Origin: Thermoleophilia bacterium | GTDB lineage: Bacteria > Actinomycetota > Thermoleophilia > Miltoncostaeales > Miltoncostaeaceae | Assembly (NCBI GenBank): GCA_029861485.1 | Contig: JAOTZF010000023.1 | Location: forward strand, 1-11,896 | Direction: 5' to 3' | DNA length: 11,896 bases | Part shown: positions 1 through 6,587 of the stretch, one piece after another | How the letters are laid out: each line of letters opens with the position of its first letter | How positions within the stretch are numbered: the stretch's first letter is position 1 | The notes under the pieces: model-generated | Databases searched by the model: none | Told to the model about the DNA's origin: nothing | Seen by the model: only the letters and a program-made list of their open reading frames with translations | Position numbers and translations under genes: made by a program

Positions 1-15
1 GATTGCTGGTGTGCC

Positions 16-40
16 GGAAATCCCTGCGAGTGAGGATGTT
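16..40 (+). promoter_or_regulatory. possible ECF-type promoter ahead of the secreted protein
   Basis: A GGAAAT element (16-21) and a TGTT element (37-40) lie about 16 nt apart. They loosely resemble the GGAAx / CGTT boxes of extracytoplasmic-function sigma promoters. This would place a transcript start about 35 nt before the ATG at 84. Another reading is a housekeeping -10 at the TAAAAC at 61-66. Both are weak matches made by eye, and no -35 consensus supports either one. Confidence 0.15.
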
Positions 41-83
41 CTCGTAACCGGGCACGCACGTAAAACTCCAGGGGAGAAGATCG

Positions 84-872
84 ATGAGCAAGCGACGTCG
101 TCTGACTGCATTCCTCGCGGTCGGTGCAATTGGTGCGGGAGCCGCCCTCGCGGGGCCTGCACTCGGTCACGACCCAAAGTCCGAGTCCGGTTCGCATAAC
201 GGTGAGAAGGCCGCCGAGAACGGGTCTGTCGATCCGGCCAAGGCCGAACGGCGCGCGGCCAAGCGCGCGGAGCGGATGGCGCGTCGGGCAAACCGTCGGG
301 CGTTCCGGCGCGAGGTCCGCAAGGTCGGCCGGATGGCTCGTCGCTCGATGAAGCACTGCCACATCGCTCCCGACCGGCTACTGACCTCCGAGACGAGCAA
401 GCATCTCGGTCTGATCAAGCAGATTATTGATCTGCATGTGGAGGAGGGGGACCTCTCTCCCGAGCGGGCGGAGATGAAGTACGCCCGCTGGCAGCAGCAG
501 GTCACGGTCCGCACGGCCATGCGGACCGCTCGCTGGGCTCCGGTGCTGGAGCTCTTCGGAGTCGACAGTCGCAAGGCGCTCCGTGACATGAAGGAGCAGG
601 CTGGCGGCTGGCGCGAGCTGCTCGAGGCCAAGGACCTGAGCCGTAAGGAGCTGTGGACGGCCAAGCGCGAGGGCATGATCGACCGCTGGCAGGTGGTGGT
701 CGACCTCTGCAACTCGGGCATGGACGGCGAGAAGCCCGCCGACGGCGAGGAACCGGCCAATGGGAAGAAGCCGACGAACGGCGAGACTCCAAAGGGCGGC
801 ACGGAGCCGACCAACGGAGAGGCTCCGGCCGAGCCGTCCGCCAGCAAGGGCTCGACGGTTCCGGCCGCCTAA
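84..872 (+). CDS. secreted, highly basic protein of unknown function with Gly/Glu/Pro-rich tail
   Basis: I do not recognise a family. The start is set by a GGGGAG Shine-Dalgarno at 71-76, seven nt before ATG. Residues 1-28 form a signal peptide: MSKRRR, then an Ala/Gly-rich hydrophobic core with cleavage possible after ALA (23) or ALG (28), so the protein is probably exported. Residues 52-88 are almost entirely Lys/Arg/Ala/Glu with many Arg pairs and look helical. Residues 90-210 are a predicted helical region rich in Trp, Arg and Lys, with one Cys at each end (C92, C209) that could form a disulfide outside the cell. Segment 156-197 has the spacing of short helical motifs seen in secreted actinobacterial proteins (GVDSRKALRDM, then a WRELLEAK-type helix), which is only a resemblance. 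Residues 211-250 are imperfect NGExP/DGExP repeats, a flexible linker or wall-spanning tail. It is monocistronic, with a hairpin after the stop. Confidence 0.85.
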   Translation: MSKRRRLTAFLAVGAIGAGAALAGPALGHDPKSESGSHNGEKAAENGSVDPAKAERRAAKRAERMARRANRRAFRREVRKVGRMARRSMKHCHIAPDRLLTSETSKHLGLIKQIIDLHVEEGDLSPERAEMKYARWQQQVTVRTAMRTARWAPVLELFGVDSRKALRDMKEQAGGWRELLEAKDLSRKELWTAKREGMIDRWQVVVDLCNSGMDGEKPADGEEPANGKKPTNGETPKGGTEPTNGEAPAEPSASKGSTVPAA

Positions 873-884
873 CCGAGCCCGACA

Positions 885-900
885 GGGGGCGCATGCCTCC
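885..900 (+). terminator. hairpin after the secreted-protein gene, possible terminator
   Basis: GGGGGC (885-890), a GCAT loop and GCCTCC (895-900) form a 6-bp stem with one G-U pair, 12 nt after the TAA stop. No T-run follows, so intrinsic termination is uncertain. A second, looser inverted repeat (CCGCCG at 944-949, CGGCGG at 967-972) lies before the next promoter. Confidence 0.3.
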
Positions 901-998
901 GTCGACCGCAGGGCGTAGCGGAGTGGGATAGGGGAGTCCGGCTCCGCCGCGCCTCGTGTCGTGTCACGGCGGCCCCCCGCTCAGGGTGCGCGCTGACG

Positions 999-1004
999 TA
1001 TCCT
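999..1004 (+). promoter_or_regulatory. -10 element of a leaderless promoter
   Basis: TATCCT matches the actinobacterial TANNNT -10 hexamer and ends 6 nt before the ATG at 1011. That spacing puts transcription start at or next to the A of ATG. No Shine-Dalgarno is present and no -35 consensus is visible. Confidence 0.5.
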
Positions 1005-1010
1005 CCCCAT

Positions 1011-1370
1011 ATGACGCTCTACGAGGCGCATGACTGCTGGAAGTGCGTCGAGGTCCGCGAGGTTCTCGACCGTCTGGGTCTGGAATACGACACCGTTCAG
1101 ACGCGCGGAAACGCCGCGGCTAAGGCCCTGATGCTCGGGTTGATGGGTGACCCCGTTCAGGTGCCGATGCTGGTCGATGGGGAGCTGGCGGTCTGGGATC
1201 GTCGCCGAGTCATCGCCTACCTCGAGCAAACCTACGGTGAGGACACAAGCGGCACCCCGTGGCAGCAGCTGCCGGTGTTCATGGGCGGCTCGTGCTCCAC
1301 AGACGGTGTCTGCGAGCTTCCGCAGGAAGACGCGCGTGCCTCAGCGGCTCGTCCGCTCGACGACCACTAG
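1011..1370 (+). CDS. glutaredoxin / GST N-terminal-like thiol protein
   Basis: This 119-residue protein has one thioredoxin-fold domain (about residues 1-76). The fold opens with a short first strand (MTLYEAHD) followed by the dithiol CWKC at 9-12, as in classical glutaredoxins. V51-P52 is the expected cis-proline. VWDRRRVIAYLEQTYG (61-76) matches the helix that in GST N-domains and GST-like glutaredoxins follows the Glu/Asp-Ser/Arg turn. It probably reduces disulfides or glutathione/mycothiol-type mixed disulfides in the cytosol. A 43-residue tail carries two more cysteines (C95 and C101, in GGSCSTDGVC) absent from ordinary glutaredoxins. There is no GST all-helical C-domain. The start follows a TATCCT hexamer with no Shine-Dalgarno, so it is probably leaderless. 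The fold is fairly sure; the substrate is unknown. Confidence 0.85.
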   Translation: MTLYEAHDCWKCVEVREVLDRLGLEYDTVQTRGNAAAKALMLGLMGDPVQVPMLVDGELAVWDRRRVIAYLEQTYGEDTSGTPWQQLPVFMGGSCSTDGVCELPQEDARASAARPLDDH

Positions 1371-1443
1371 CTGAGCCTGCGCCGAAAGTCCGCGTCCTGC
1401 GGCCCAGCGGCTGGCCCCGGGCTCTGCCCGTGAGGCGGTCGGA

Positions 1444-1449
1444 TAACGT
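1444..1449 (+). promoter_or_regulatory. possible -10 element for the pterin dehydratase-pyrD-kht operon
   Basis: TAACGT fits TANNNT and would start a transcript near 1456, giving a leader of about 20 nt that includes the GGAGG before ATG 1477. No -35 is recognisable. It sits in the 106-nt gap after the glutaredoxin-like gene, which also holds a small CGGGC-TCT-GCCCG hairpin (1418-1430). Confidence 0.35.
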
Positions 1450-1467
1450 GTGACCACGGCGACCACC

Positions 1468-1472
1468 GGAGG
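1468..1472 (+). promoter_or_regulatory. ribosome binding site deciding the start of the pterin dehydratase
   Basis: GGAGG lies 4 nt before ATG 1477. The in-frame GTG at 1450, nine codons upstream, has only GAGG 14 nt away and overlaps the likely -10 element. The ATG is therefore preferred. Confidence 0.55.
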
Positions 1473-1476
1473 TTCG

Positions 1477-1755
1477 ATGTCCGTACTCACTGACGAGCAG
1501 GTGCGCGCGAAGCTGGCTGATCTTCCTGGCTGGCGCGCCGAAGGCACGGCGATCGTCAAGGAGTTCGCTTTCGGTGACTTCATGGGCTCGATCGGCTACA
1601 TCAACCGCCTGGCCGAGGTCGCCGAAGACGCGAACCACCACCCCGATCTGTCGGTGAGCTGGAACCGCGTGATCGTGCAGTGGAGCTCGCACGAGAAGGG
1701 CGGCGTCACCGAGTTCGATCTGGAGATGGCCGCCAAGTCGGACAACCTCGCCTGA
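1477..1755 (+). CDS. pterin-4a-carbinolamine dehydratase (4a-hydroxytetrahydrobiopterin dehydratase)
   Basis: This 92-residue protein, about the usual family length, dehydrates 4a-hydroxytetrahydropterin to quinonoid dihydropterin, which recycles the cofactor of aromatic amino acid hydroxylases. The family signature is complete: D51-A-N-H54-H55-P56, W62, then SSHEKGGVTEFD with H72 and D81. H54, H55 and H72 correspond to the three catalytic histidines. The N-terminus (LTDEQVRAKLADLPGWR) is also typical. Translation probably starts at ATG 1477 behind GGAGG; a GTG at 1450 would add nine residues (MTTATTGGS). pyrD starts one base after the TGA, so the two are cotranscribed and probably translationally coupled. 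No aromatic hydroxylase lies in the window, so the pterin substrate here is unknown. Family members without a hydroxylase partner are common in bacteria. Confidence 0.93.
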   Translation: MSVLTDEQVRAKLADLPGWRAEGTAIVKEFAFGDFMGSIGYINRLAEVAEDANHHPDLSVSWNRVIVQWSSHEKGGVTEFDLEMAAKSDNLA

Positions 1756-1756
1756 C

Positions 1757-2848
1757 GTGATCTACCGGCGGCTTCTTCGGCCGCTTCTGTTTCGGCTGGA
1801 CCCCGACCCCGCCCACCGGGCGGCCATCGCCGCGCTCACTCATGGCCACCGGGTGCTGCGTACCCCTGCCGCGTCGCGGGATCCGCGTCTGGCTCAGCAG
1901 GTGCTCGGACTGCACTTCCCGAACCCGGTTGGGCTGGCGGCCGGCTTCGACAAGCTCGGCACTGCCGTCGCGGCGTGGCCGAAGATCGGCTTCGGCTTCG
2001 CCGAGATCGGATCGGTGACCGCATACCCCCAGCCGGGAAACCCGCCACCGCGCATGTTCCGGCTGCCCGCCGATGACGCCCTCATCAACCGCATGGGGTT
2101 CAACAACGACGGCTCCTCACGCACCGCCGGCAGGCTGCTGGTGGCCAAGCGGCGCGGTCGCATCGGCGAGATTCCCCTCGGCGTCAACATCGGCAAGTCG
2201 AAGATCACTCCGGCCGATCAGGCTGCAGGCGACTACGTGGCGTCGCTTGAGGCGCTGTGGCCGGTTGCCGACTACGTGGTGGTGAACGTCAGCTCCCCGA
2301 ACACGCCCGGACTGCGCGACTTGCAGGAGAGTTCCGCGCTGGCGGAGATCGTGCGCGCGCTGCAGGAGGTGAACGTCCGTCGGTCCGAGCTGGAGCAGCA
2401 GCCGGCGCGCCCCATCCTCGTGAAGATCGCTCCGGATCTGAGCGACGCGCAGGCCGACGCAGTGGTCGACCTGGCGCTGGAGCTCGGAATCGAGGGCATG
2501 GTCGTGTGCAACACGACCCTGAGCCGCGACGGCTTGAGGAGCGACCGCGCCATCACCACCGAGGTGGGCGGCCTGAGCGGGCGACCGCTGGCGGCCAGGA
2601 GCACCGAGCTCGTGCGGCGGGTGTCACGTCGCGGCGGCGAGGCCCTGGTCGTGATCGGCGTGGGCGGCATATTCAGCGCCGAGGACGCCTGGCAGAAGAT
2701 CACCGCCGGCGCCTCGCTGGTGCAGCTCTACACCGGGCTGGTCTATGAGGGGCCGGGTTTGGTCGCGCGAATATGTGAGGGGTTGCTCGCGCGCGTCCAG
2801 CGCGCGGGGATGACATCGATCGCCGACGCCGTCGGCGCGGAGAACTAG
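1757..2848 (+). CDS. pyrD: dihydroorotate dehydrogenase (quinone), class 2
   Basis: It oxidises dihydroorotate to orotate in pyrimidine synthesis and passes electrons through FMN to membrane quinone. At 363 residues it has the class 2 length and the class 2 N-terminal membrane-associating helix (about 1-20, RRLLRPLLFRLDPDPAHRA). Hallmarks in order: NPVGLAAGFDK (56-66), EIGSVTAYPQPGN (83-95), INRMGFNNDG (110-119), NIGKSK (144-149), NVSSPNTPGLRDLQ (177-190) with the catalytic serine of class 2 enzymes, VKIAPDLSD (222-230), NTT (252-254), GGLSGRPL (271-278), and the FMN-phosphate loops IGVGGIFS (300-307) and LYTGLVYEGP (324-333). The GTG start follows the preceding TGA by one base and has no independent Shine-Dalgarno, which suggests coupling. 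The next gene begins 9 nt after its TAG, in the same frame. Confidence 0.97.
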   Translation: MIYRRLLRPLLFRLDPDPAHRAAIAALTHGHRVLRTPAASRDPRLAQQVLGLHFPNPVGLAAGFDKLGTAVAAWPKIGFGFAEIGSVTAYPQPGNPPPRMFRLPADDALINRMGFNNDGSSRTAGRLLVAKRRGRIGEIPLGVNIGKSKITPADQAAGDYVASLEALWPVADYVVVNVSSPNTPGLRDLQESSALAEIVRALQEVNVRRSELEQQPARPILVKIAPDLSDAQADAVVDLALELGIEGMVVCNTTLSRDGLRSDRAITTEVGGLSGRPLAARSTELVRRVSRRGGEALVVIGVGGIFSAEDAWQKITAGASLVQLYTGLVYEGPGLVARICEGLLARVQRAGMTSIADAVGAEN

Positions 2849-2851
2849 AGG
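2848..2851 (+). promoter_or_regulatory. Shine-Dalgarno for a CTG-initiated antiporter
   Basis: GAGG overlaps the last base of the pyrD TAG stop and lies 6 nt before CTG 2858, an ideal spacing. No ATG, GTG or TTG in this frame occurs between the TAG and GTG 2882, and that GTG has no comparable site. Confidence 0.45.
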
Positions 2852-2857
2852 CACGCC

Positions 2858-4072
2858 CTGGAGCTGAACGACCTGGCCATCGTGGTGGTCGCGCTCGCGC
2901 TCGCGAGCGTGCTCTCCACTCGCCTGGGCCTGTCGGCCATTCCCGCCTTCATCATCGTGGGCGTGCTCATCGGCGAGCACCCGCCGGCGGGCCTCCCGAG
3001 CCTGATCGAGGGCTCCGACGGCATCGAGCTGCTCGGAGAGATCGGCATCGTTCTGCTGCTCTTCTATCTCGGGCTGGAGTTCTCGCTCGAGCGCATCACC
3101 CAGGCCGGGCGCCTGATGGCGATCGGCGGCGGCATCGACCTGGTGGTGAACGGAGCGCTGGGCTTTGCCGTCGGCGTGATCCTGTTCGGGCTCGGGCCGG
3201 AGGCGCTGCTGATGGCGGGAGTGATGTACGTGAGTAGCAGCGGCATCATCTCGCGCGCGCTCTTCGACTTCCGTCGCTTGGCCGATGACGAGACCGACCT
3301 CGTGCTCGGGATATTGGTCTTCGAGGACCTGGCCATCGCGTTGTTCCTGGGCATCGCCGCCGCCGTCGCCACCGGCGAGGCCGTCGGTGCCACCTCGATT
3401 CTCGGCACGGGCGCTCTGGCGCTCGGTTTCGTCGTCGCGGTGCTCATCATCAGCAAGTACGCCGACCGGCTGATCGACAAGATCACCCCGCGGCTCGACG
3501 CCGAGGAGATCGTGCTGGGTGCGCTGGGGGTCGCGTTCGTCGGTGCGGCGCTCGGCGAGCTGGCGGGAGTCTCGGAGGCCGTGGGCGCTCTGCTTGCCGG
3601 CGTCCTTATGTCGGGAACGGCGGCGCGAGACCAGATCGGCGCCCAACTGCTGAGCATTCGCGACTTCGCCGCGGGCATCTTCTTCTTCGCGTTCGGCGTG
3701 CAGGTCGATCTGGGCCGGCTGCCCGATGTGGTGGGGTGGCTGCTGCTCGCAGTTCCCCTTGCGGTCATCGGCAAGGTCGCCGCCGGATACGTCGCCGGCA
3801 GAGTGTTGCGCTTCCGCCCTCGCCAGAGCGTTAACACGGCCGCCGCACTGGTGGCGCGAGGCGAGTTCTCGATCATCCTTGCCCAACTTGCGGTTGCCGG
3901 CGTCGCGCTGGATCCCGCGTTTCGGGATCGGGTGGGGGCCTTTGCAGGGATCTTCGTTGTGGTCACCGCGGTCCTGGGAGTGGTATTGATGAGGGAGTCG
4001 CGCACGATCGGACGGGCCGTGTTCACGCGACGACCTCGGCGGCGACGGAACCAGGGAACGAGTCATGGTTGA
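2858..4072 (+). CDS. khtU: CPA2-family K+(cation)/H+ antiporter membrane subunit (KhtU/KefB-like)
   Basis: This is an integral membrane antiporter exchanging K+ or another cation for H+, likely for pH and osmotic control. It is 404 residues with about a dozen hydrophobic helices; the end is basic (TRRPRRRRN), as for a cytosolic tail. CPA2 marks, numbered from CTG: LGEIGIVLLLFYLGLEFS (59-76), the YVSSSGI stretch (124-130), FEDLA with the acidic pair E156-D157 expected to carry the ion, and RGEFSIILAQ (334-343). It has no RCK domain of its own. The next gene overlaps by 8 nt and supplies a TrkA-C regulator, which is the reason for calling it KhtU. The start is unusual: CTG 2858 gives MELNDLAIVVVALAL, like family N-termini, with GAGG 6 nt before it. 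GTG 2882 would cut into helix 1. The exported ion is inferred from the family. Confidence 0.9.
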   Translation: MELNDLAIVVVALALASVLSTRLGLSAIPAFIIVGVLIGEHPPAGLPSLIEGSDGIELLGEIGIVLLLFYLGLEFSLERITQAGRLMAIGGGIDLVVNGALGFAVGVILFGLGPEALLMAGVMYVSSSGIISRALFDFRRLADDETDLVLGILVFEDLAIALFLGIAAAVATGEAVGATSILGTGALALGFVVAVLIISKYADRLIDKITPRLDAEEIVLGALGVAFVGAALGELAGVSEAVGALLAGVLMSGTAARDQIGAQLLSIRDFAAGIFFFAFGVQVDLGRLPDVVGWLLLAVPLAVIGKVAAGYVAGRVLRFRPRQSVNTAAALVARGEFSIILAQLAVAGVALDPAFRDRVGAFAGIFVVVTAVLGVVLMRESRTIGRAVFTRRPRRRRNQGTSHG

Positions 4073-4556
4073 CGTGGAAGAGACACGCCTACCCGGCGTA
4101 GGCACCAAGTTCACGATCCAAACGGCGCGCGACGAGAAGATCTGCTCGGTCGTCCACCTGGACGGCCTGCGCGAGATCTACGCGTACGAGAACGAAGACG
4201 AGGAGCCCCACGTCATCGTGCTCAACGACGAGGAGGCGCGGCAGCTCGGCGCCATCCTCGGAGGGGTGGTCTACCGGCCTCAGCTTGTGGAAGACCTCGA
4301 GCTCGCGATCAAGGACCTCTTCATCGAGTGGATCGAGGTGCCGGCCAATAGCCCCATCGTCGGGCTTACCGTCGCCACCTGCCGCATCAGGTCGACCACC
4401 GGCGCGACCATCGTGGCGATCCTGCGCGATTCGGGCGCGCTGGCCATGCCTCATCCCGACGAGGTGCTCCGGGCCGGCGACGTGATGGTCGTCATCGCCC
4501 GCCCCGACACCGTCCCGGCGATCCGCAAGCTCATCGAGACTGGACCGCCGGCCTGA
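4065..4556 (+). CDS. khtT: TrkA-C domain regulatory subunit of the antiporter (KhtT-like)
   Basis: This 163-residue soluble protein is predicted to sit on the cytosolic face of the antiporter and gate it. The N-terminal part (ETRLPGVGTKFTIQT, 6-20; then a GLREIYAY strand and VIVLNDEEARQLGAILGG, 50-67) follows the known KhtT pattern. Residues about 80-160 form an RCK_C/TrkA-C fold (SPIVGLTVATC, DEVLRAGDVMVVI). In characterised KhtT proteins this domain binds c-di-AMP and responds to pH; here that is transferred by homology, and no binding residues were verified. The ATG lies inside the end of the antiporter gene (8-nt overlap), indicating translational coupling and near-equal synthesis. It lacks an NAD-binding RCK_N domain, which separates it from KefC/TrkA-type regulators. 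Confidence 0.88.
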   Translation: MVDVEETRLPGVGTKFTIQTARDEKICSVVHLDGLREIYAYENEDEEPHVIVLNDEEARQLGAILGGVVYRPQLVEDLELAIKDLFIEWIEVPANSPIVGLTVATCRIRSTTGATIVAILRDSGALAMPHPDEVLRAGDVMVVIARPDTVPAIRKLIETGPPA

Positions 4557-4593
4557 GGGTTCTCGGGGCCACCGTCATAGCCGGTAGGCCGCC

Positions 4594-6246
4594 ATGGCCG
4601 TGACCTGGCGACGCGGCCCATTCCGAGGCGGCTCGCTTCGGGGCGTCCTTGGACGCCTGGCCTTGTTGACCGCCTTGGCGGTCGCCGTGCTCGCAGGCGT
4701 GGCGATCATCGGGACGATTCTCGCGGCGCTCGAGTACCGCGACGCCGCCCAAGACGGCTTGGTGCAGGAGCAGGCCGCCGACCAGGTGCTGCTGGACATG
4801 CTCAACGCCCGCGCCGGCAACGACGGCTATGCGATCACCGGCCGCGGCGACTACCTGCCTCCTTGGCAGCAGGCCAACGCGAGGTACGACGACGATCTCG
4901 AGGCATTGCGCGCCACGGTTGGAGACAGCGCGACGCTAATGCTGGCCGTCGACGAGGTCGAGACCACCGCGAATCGCTGGTTCGCAGAGGCCCGGGAGCT
5001 GGTTCAGCTGCGTCGTCAAGGCCGCCAGCGAGAGGCGCTTGCCCGGTACAACGACGACATCAGCCTGCAGCGCTTCGAGCAGTTCCGGACCGCCCACGAT
5101 CAGCTGATCGTGGCGGTCGAGATCGAGCGCATCGACCGGCTCGCTCGCGCGGACCGACGGCGCGACATCACGATCTGGGGCGCCGCCGCCGCGGGTGTGA
5201 TCGCCGTCATCCTGATGGGCTCCGCGGTGCGGCAGGTTTGGCGCCGGGTCGGGCGGCCGGTGCGCGCCATCTCCGAGGGTGTGATCCGGGTGACGCGCGG
5301 CCGGCTGCAGACGCCCGTGCCCGAGCAGCGAACGGCGGTACGCGAGCTCGCCGAGCTGGTGGACGGGTTCAACGACATGCAGCGCCAAGTGCTGCAGCAG
5401 CGCGAGGCCGTCGCCGCGGCCGCCCAGCGTGAGGCCGGGCAGGCCACCGAGCGGCGCCTCTGGCAAACCGTGCAGTCCGGACTGTTGCCGGACCGTCTGC
5501 CCTCCCAGCGAGGCCTGAGGATCGCCGCGGGCTACCAGCCGGCTGAGAAGGCCCTGCTGATCGGCGGCGACTTCTACGACTCGGTGCTGCTCGCCGACGG
5601 TCGGGTGGCCCTGATGGTCGGCGACATGGCAGGCCACGGCGCTCCGGCCGCCGCCCGCGCGACCGGTCTGCGCTTTGCATGGCGCACTCTCGTCGCGGCA
5701 GACCCTGATCCCGCGCACGTGCTGACGGGTCTCAACAACCAGGCCGCGAACCCCTCAGATCGTGCGGAAGGGCTTTTCGCGTCGATGCTCCATGCCGTCG
5801 TCGATCGCCAGGGCGCGGTGGAGTACGCGCCGGCAGGCCATCCACCGCCGATCGTTCTCACGCCGGACGGCTGCAAGGTGCACGAGCCGGAGTCGTGGGG
5901 CCCGCTGCTGGGGGTCGTCGACTGGGCCGAGTGGCCGGTAACCCGCCTCAACCTTGAGCCTGGCGACAGTCTGGTGCTCTATACCGACGGGCTCATCGAG
6001 GCCCGCGCGGGGGCCGAGCTGTTCGGTACCGACCGCGTGTGCGACATCCTGGCCAACGAGCGCACTTCGGCCATAGAGCTCCGCGTCGAGCGGCTGATCT
6101 CGGCAGCGCGCCGCTACAAGACCACCAAGCTCGAGGACGACGTCGTCGTGATGACCATCGAGCGCAACGCGATCCCCAGCTGGCTCAAGAAGCGCACCGA
6201 GCGGCCCCCGCCACGTCGGCGCCAGGCCGTCGGTATCGTCCGCTAG
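4594..6246 (+). CDS. membrane CHASE3-HAMP-SpoIIE (PP2C-type) serine phosphatase, RsbU-like
   Basis: This is a 550-residue sensor phosphatase. TM1 is about 24-44 and TM2 about 192-212; between them is a helical extracytoplasmic domain resembling CHASE3 (a LNARAGNDGYAITGRGDYL stretch at 70-88 and long helices to 185). A HAMP-like segment (213-270) leads into a coiled linker and LLPDRLP (297-303), the usual entry to SpoIIE/RsbU domains. The catalytic domain is intact: GGDFYD (324-329), GDMAGHG (343-349), FASMLHAVVD, AGHPPP, LYTDGLIEAR (462-471), and DD at 515-516, giving the acidic residues that bind two Mn/Mg ions. The family dephosphorylates anti-anti-sigma (STAS) proteins. No STAS or anti-sigma kinase gene is in the window, so the target is unknown. 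The tail after 530 is strongly basic. It starts 37 nt after khtT and is probably in the same operon. Its stop overlaps that of the opposing glutaredoxin gene. Confidence 0.92.
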   Translation: MAVTWRRGPFRGGSLRGVLGRLALLTALAVAVLAGVAIIGTILAALEYRDAAQDGLVQEQAADQVLLDMLNARAGNDGYAITGRGDYLPPWQQANARYDDDLEALRATVGDSATLMLAVDEVETTANRWFAEARELVQLRRQGRQREALARYNDDISLQRFEQFRTAHDQLIVAVEIERIDRLARADRRRDITIWGAAAAGVIAVILMGSAVRQVWRRVGRPVRAISEGVIRVTRGRLQTPVPEQRTAVRELAELVDGFNDMQRQVLQQREAVAAAAQREAGQATERRLWQTVQSGLLPDRLPSQRGLRIAAGYQPAEKALLIGGDFYDSVLLADGRVALMVGDMAGHGAPAAARATGLRFAWRTLVAADPDPAHVLTGLNNQAANPSDRAEGLFASMLHAVVDRQGAVEYAPAGHPPPIVLTPDGCKVHEPESWGPLLGVVDWAEWPVTRLNLEPGDSLVLYTDGLIEARAGAELFGTDRVCDILANERTSAIELRVERLISAARRYKTTKLEDDVVVMTIERNAIPSWLKKRTERPPPRRRQAVGIVR

Positions 6247-6587
6247 CTCGCCTCAGACCCGAGGAGCGGTTGCAGTTCCTCGGCCTGGAACATCTCGGTG
6301 ACGATGTCGCAGCCGCCGACCAGTTTGCCGTCGACGAACAGCTGCGGAATGGTCGGCCAGTCCGACCAGCTGGAGAGCACCTGACGGATGCGCGGGTCGG
6401 GGAGGATGTCGCGAGCGCCGTACTCGGCTCCGATGTGGTTCAGGATCTGCACCACCTGGTTCGAGAATCCGCACATGGGCGCCTCAGGTGTGCCCTTCAT
6501 GTAGAGGAAGACACGATTGCCGTCGACCTCGTTCTTGATCTGGTCGAGGATCTCTTCCTCGGTCATCGTCAGCAGCTCGCTGCTCAT
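6243..6587 (-). CDS. grxD: monothiol CGFS glutaredoxin (Grx4 family)
   Basis: This 114-residue cytosolic protein binds and transfers [2Fe-2S] clusters with a thiol cofactor and BolA-type partners. Motifs: FLYMKGTP (27-34) with the cofactor-contacting Lys31, CGFS active site at 39-42, WPTIPQLFVDG (77-87) with cis-Pro81, and GGCDI (91-95). These are the diagnostic features of the monothiol family, and the length is standard. The start ATG has GGAGG (6592-6596) 4 nt away and overlaps the bolA stop as ATGA, so the two are coupled. A second ATG at codon 8 is possible. Its TAG stop shares the palindromic CTAG at 6243-6246 with the stop of the converging phosphatase, leaving no room for a terminator between them. 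Classical cofactor glutathione is absent from many actinobacteria, so the thiol used here is uncertain. Confidence 0.95.
   Translation of the reverse strand: MSSELLTMTEEEILDQIKNEVDGNRVFLYMKGTPEAPMCGFSNQVVQILNHIGAEYGARDILPDPRIRQVLSSWSDWPTIPQLFVDGKLVGGCDIVTEMFQAEELQPLLGSEAS

Noticed and set aside
167..847. - strand open frame of 226 codons opposite the secreted protein
   Set aside because: Ser/Arg-rich composition mirrors the codon bias of the + strand gene, and the + strand gene has a Shine-Dalgarno and signal peptide.
1418..1430. CGGGC-TCT-GCCCG hairpin after the glutaredoxin-like gene as a terminator
   Set aside because: The stem is only 5 bp, lacks a T-run and sits 48 nt past the stop; such stems arise by chance in GC-rich DNA.
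2846..2857. pyrD-khtU fusion by TAG readthrough (both lie in one frame)
   Set aside because: A Shine-Dalgarno and a plausible start sit immediately after the stop, and both proteins are complete on their own.
2624..4114. Long - strand open frame (496 codons) opposite pyrD and khtU
   Set aside because: It is His/Asp/Arg/Gln-rich without domain-like pattern and lies antisense to a clear antiporter. Long antisense frames are expected at this GC content.
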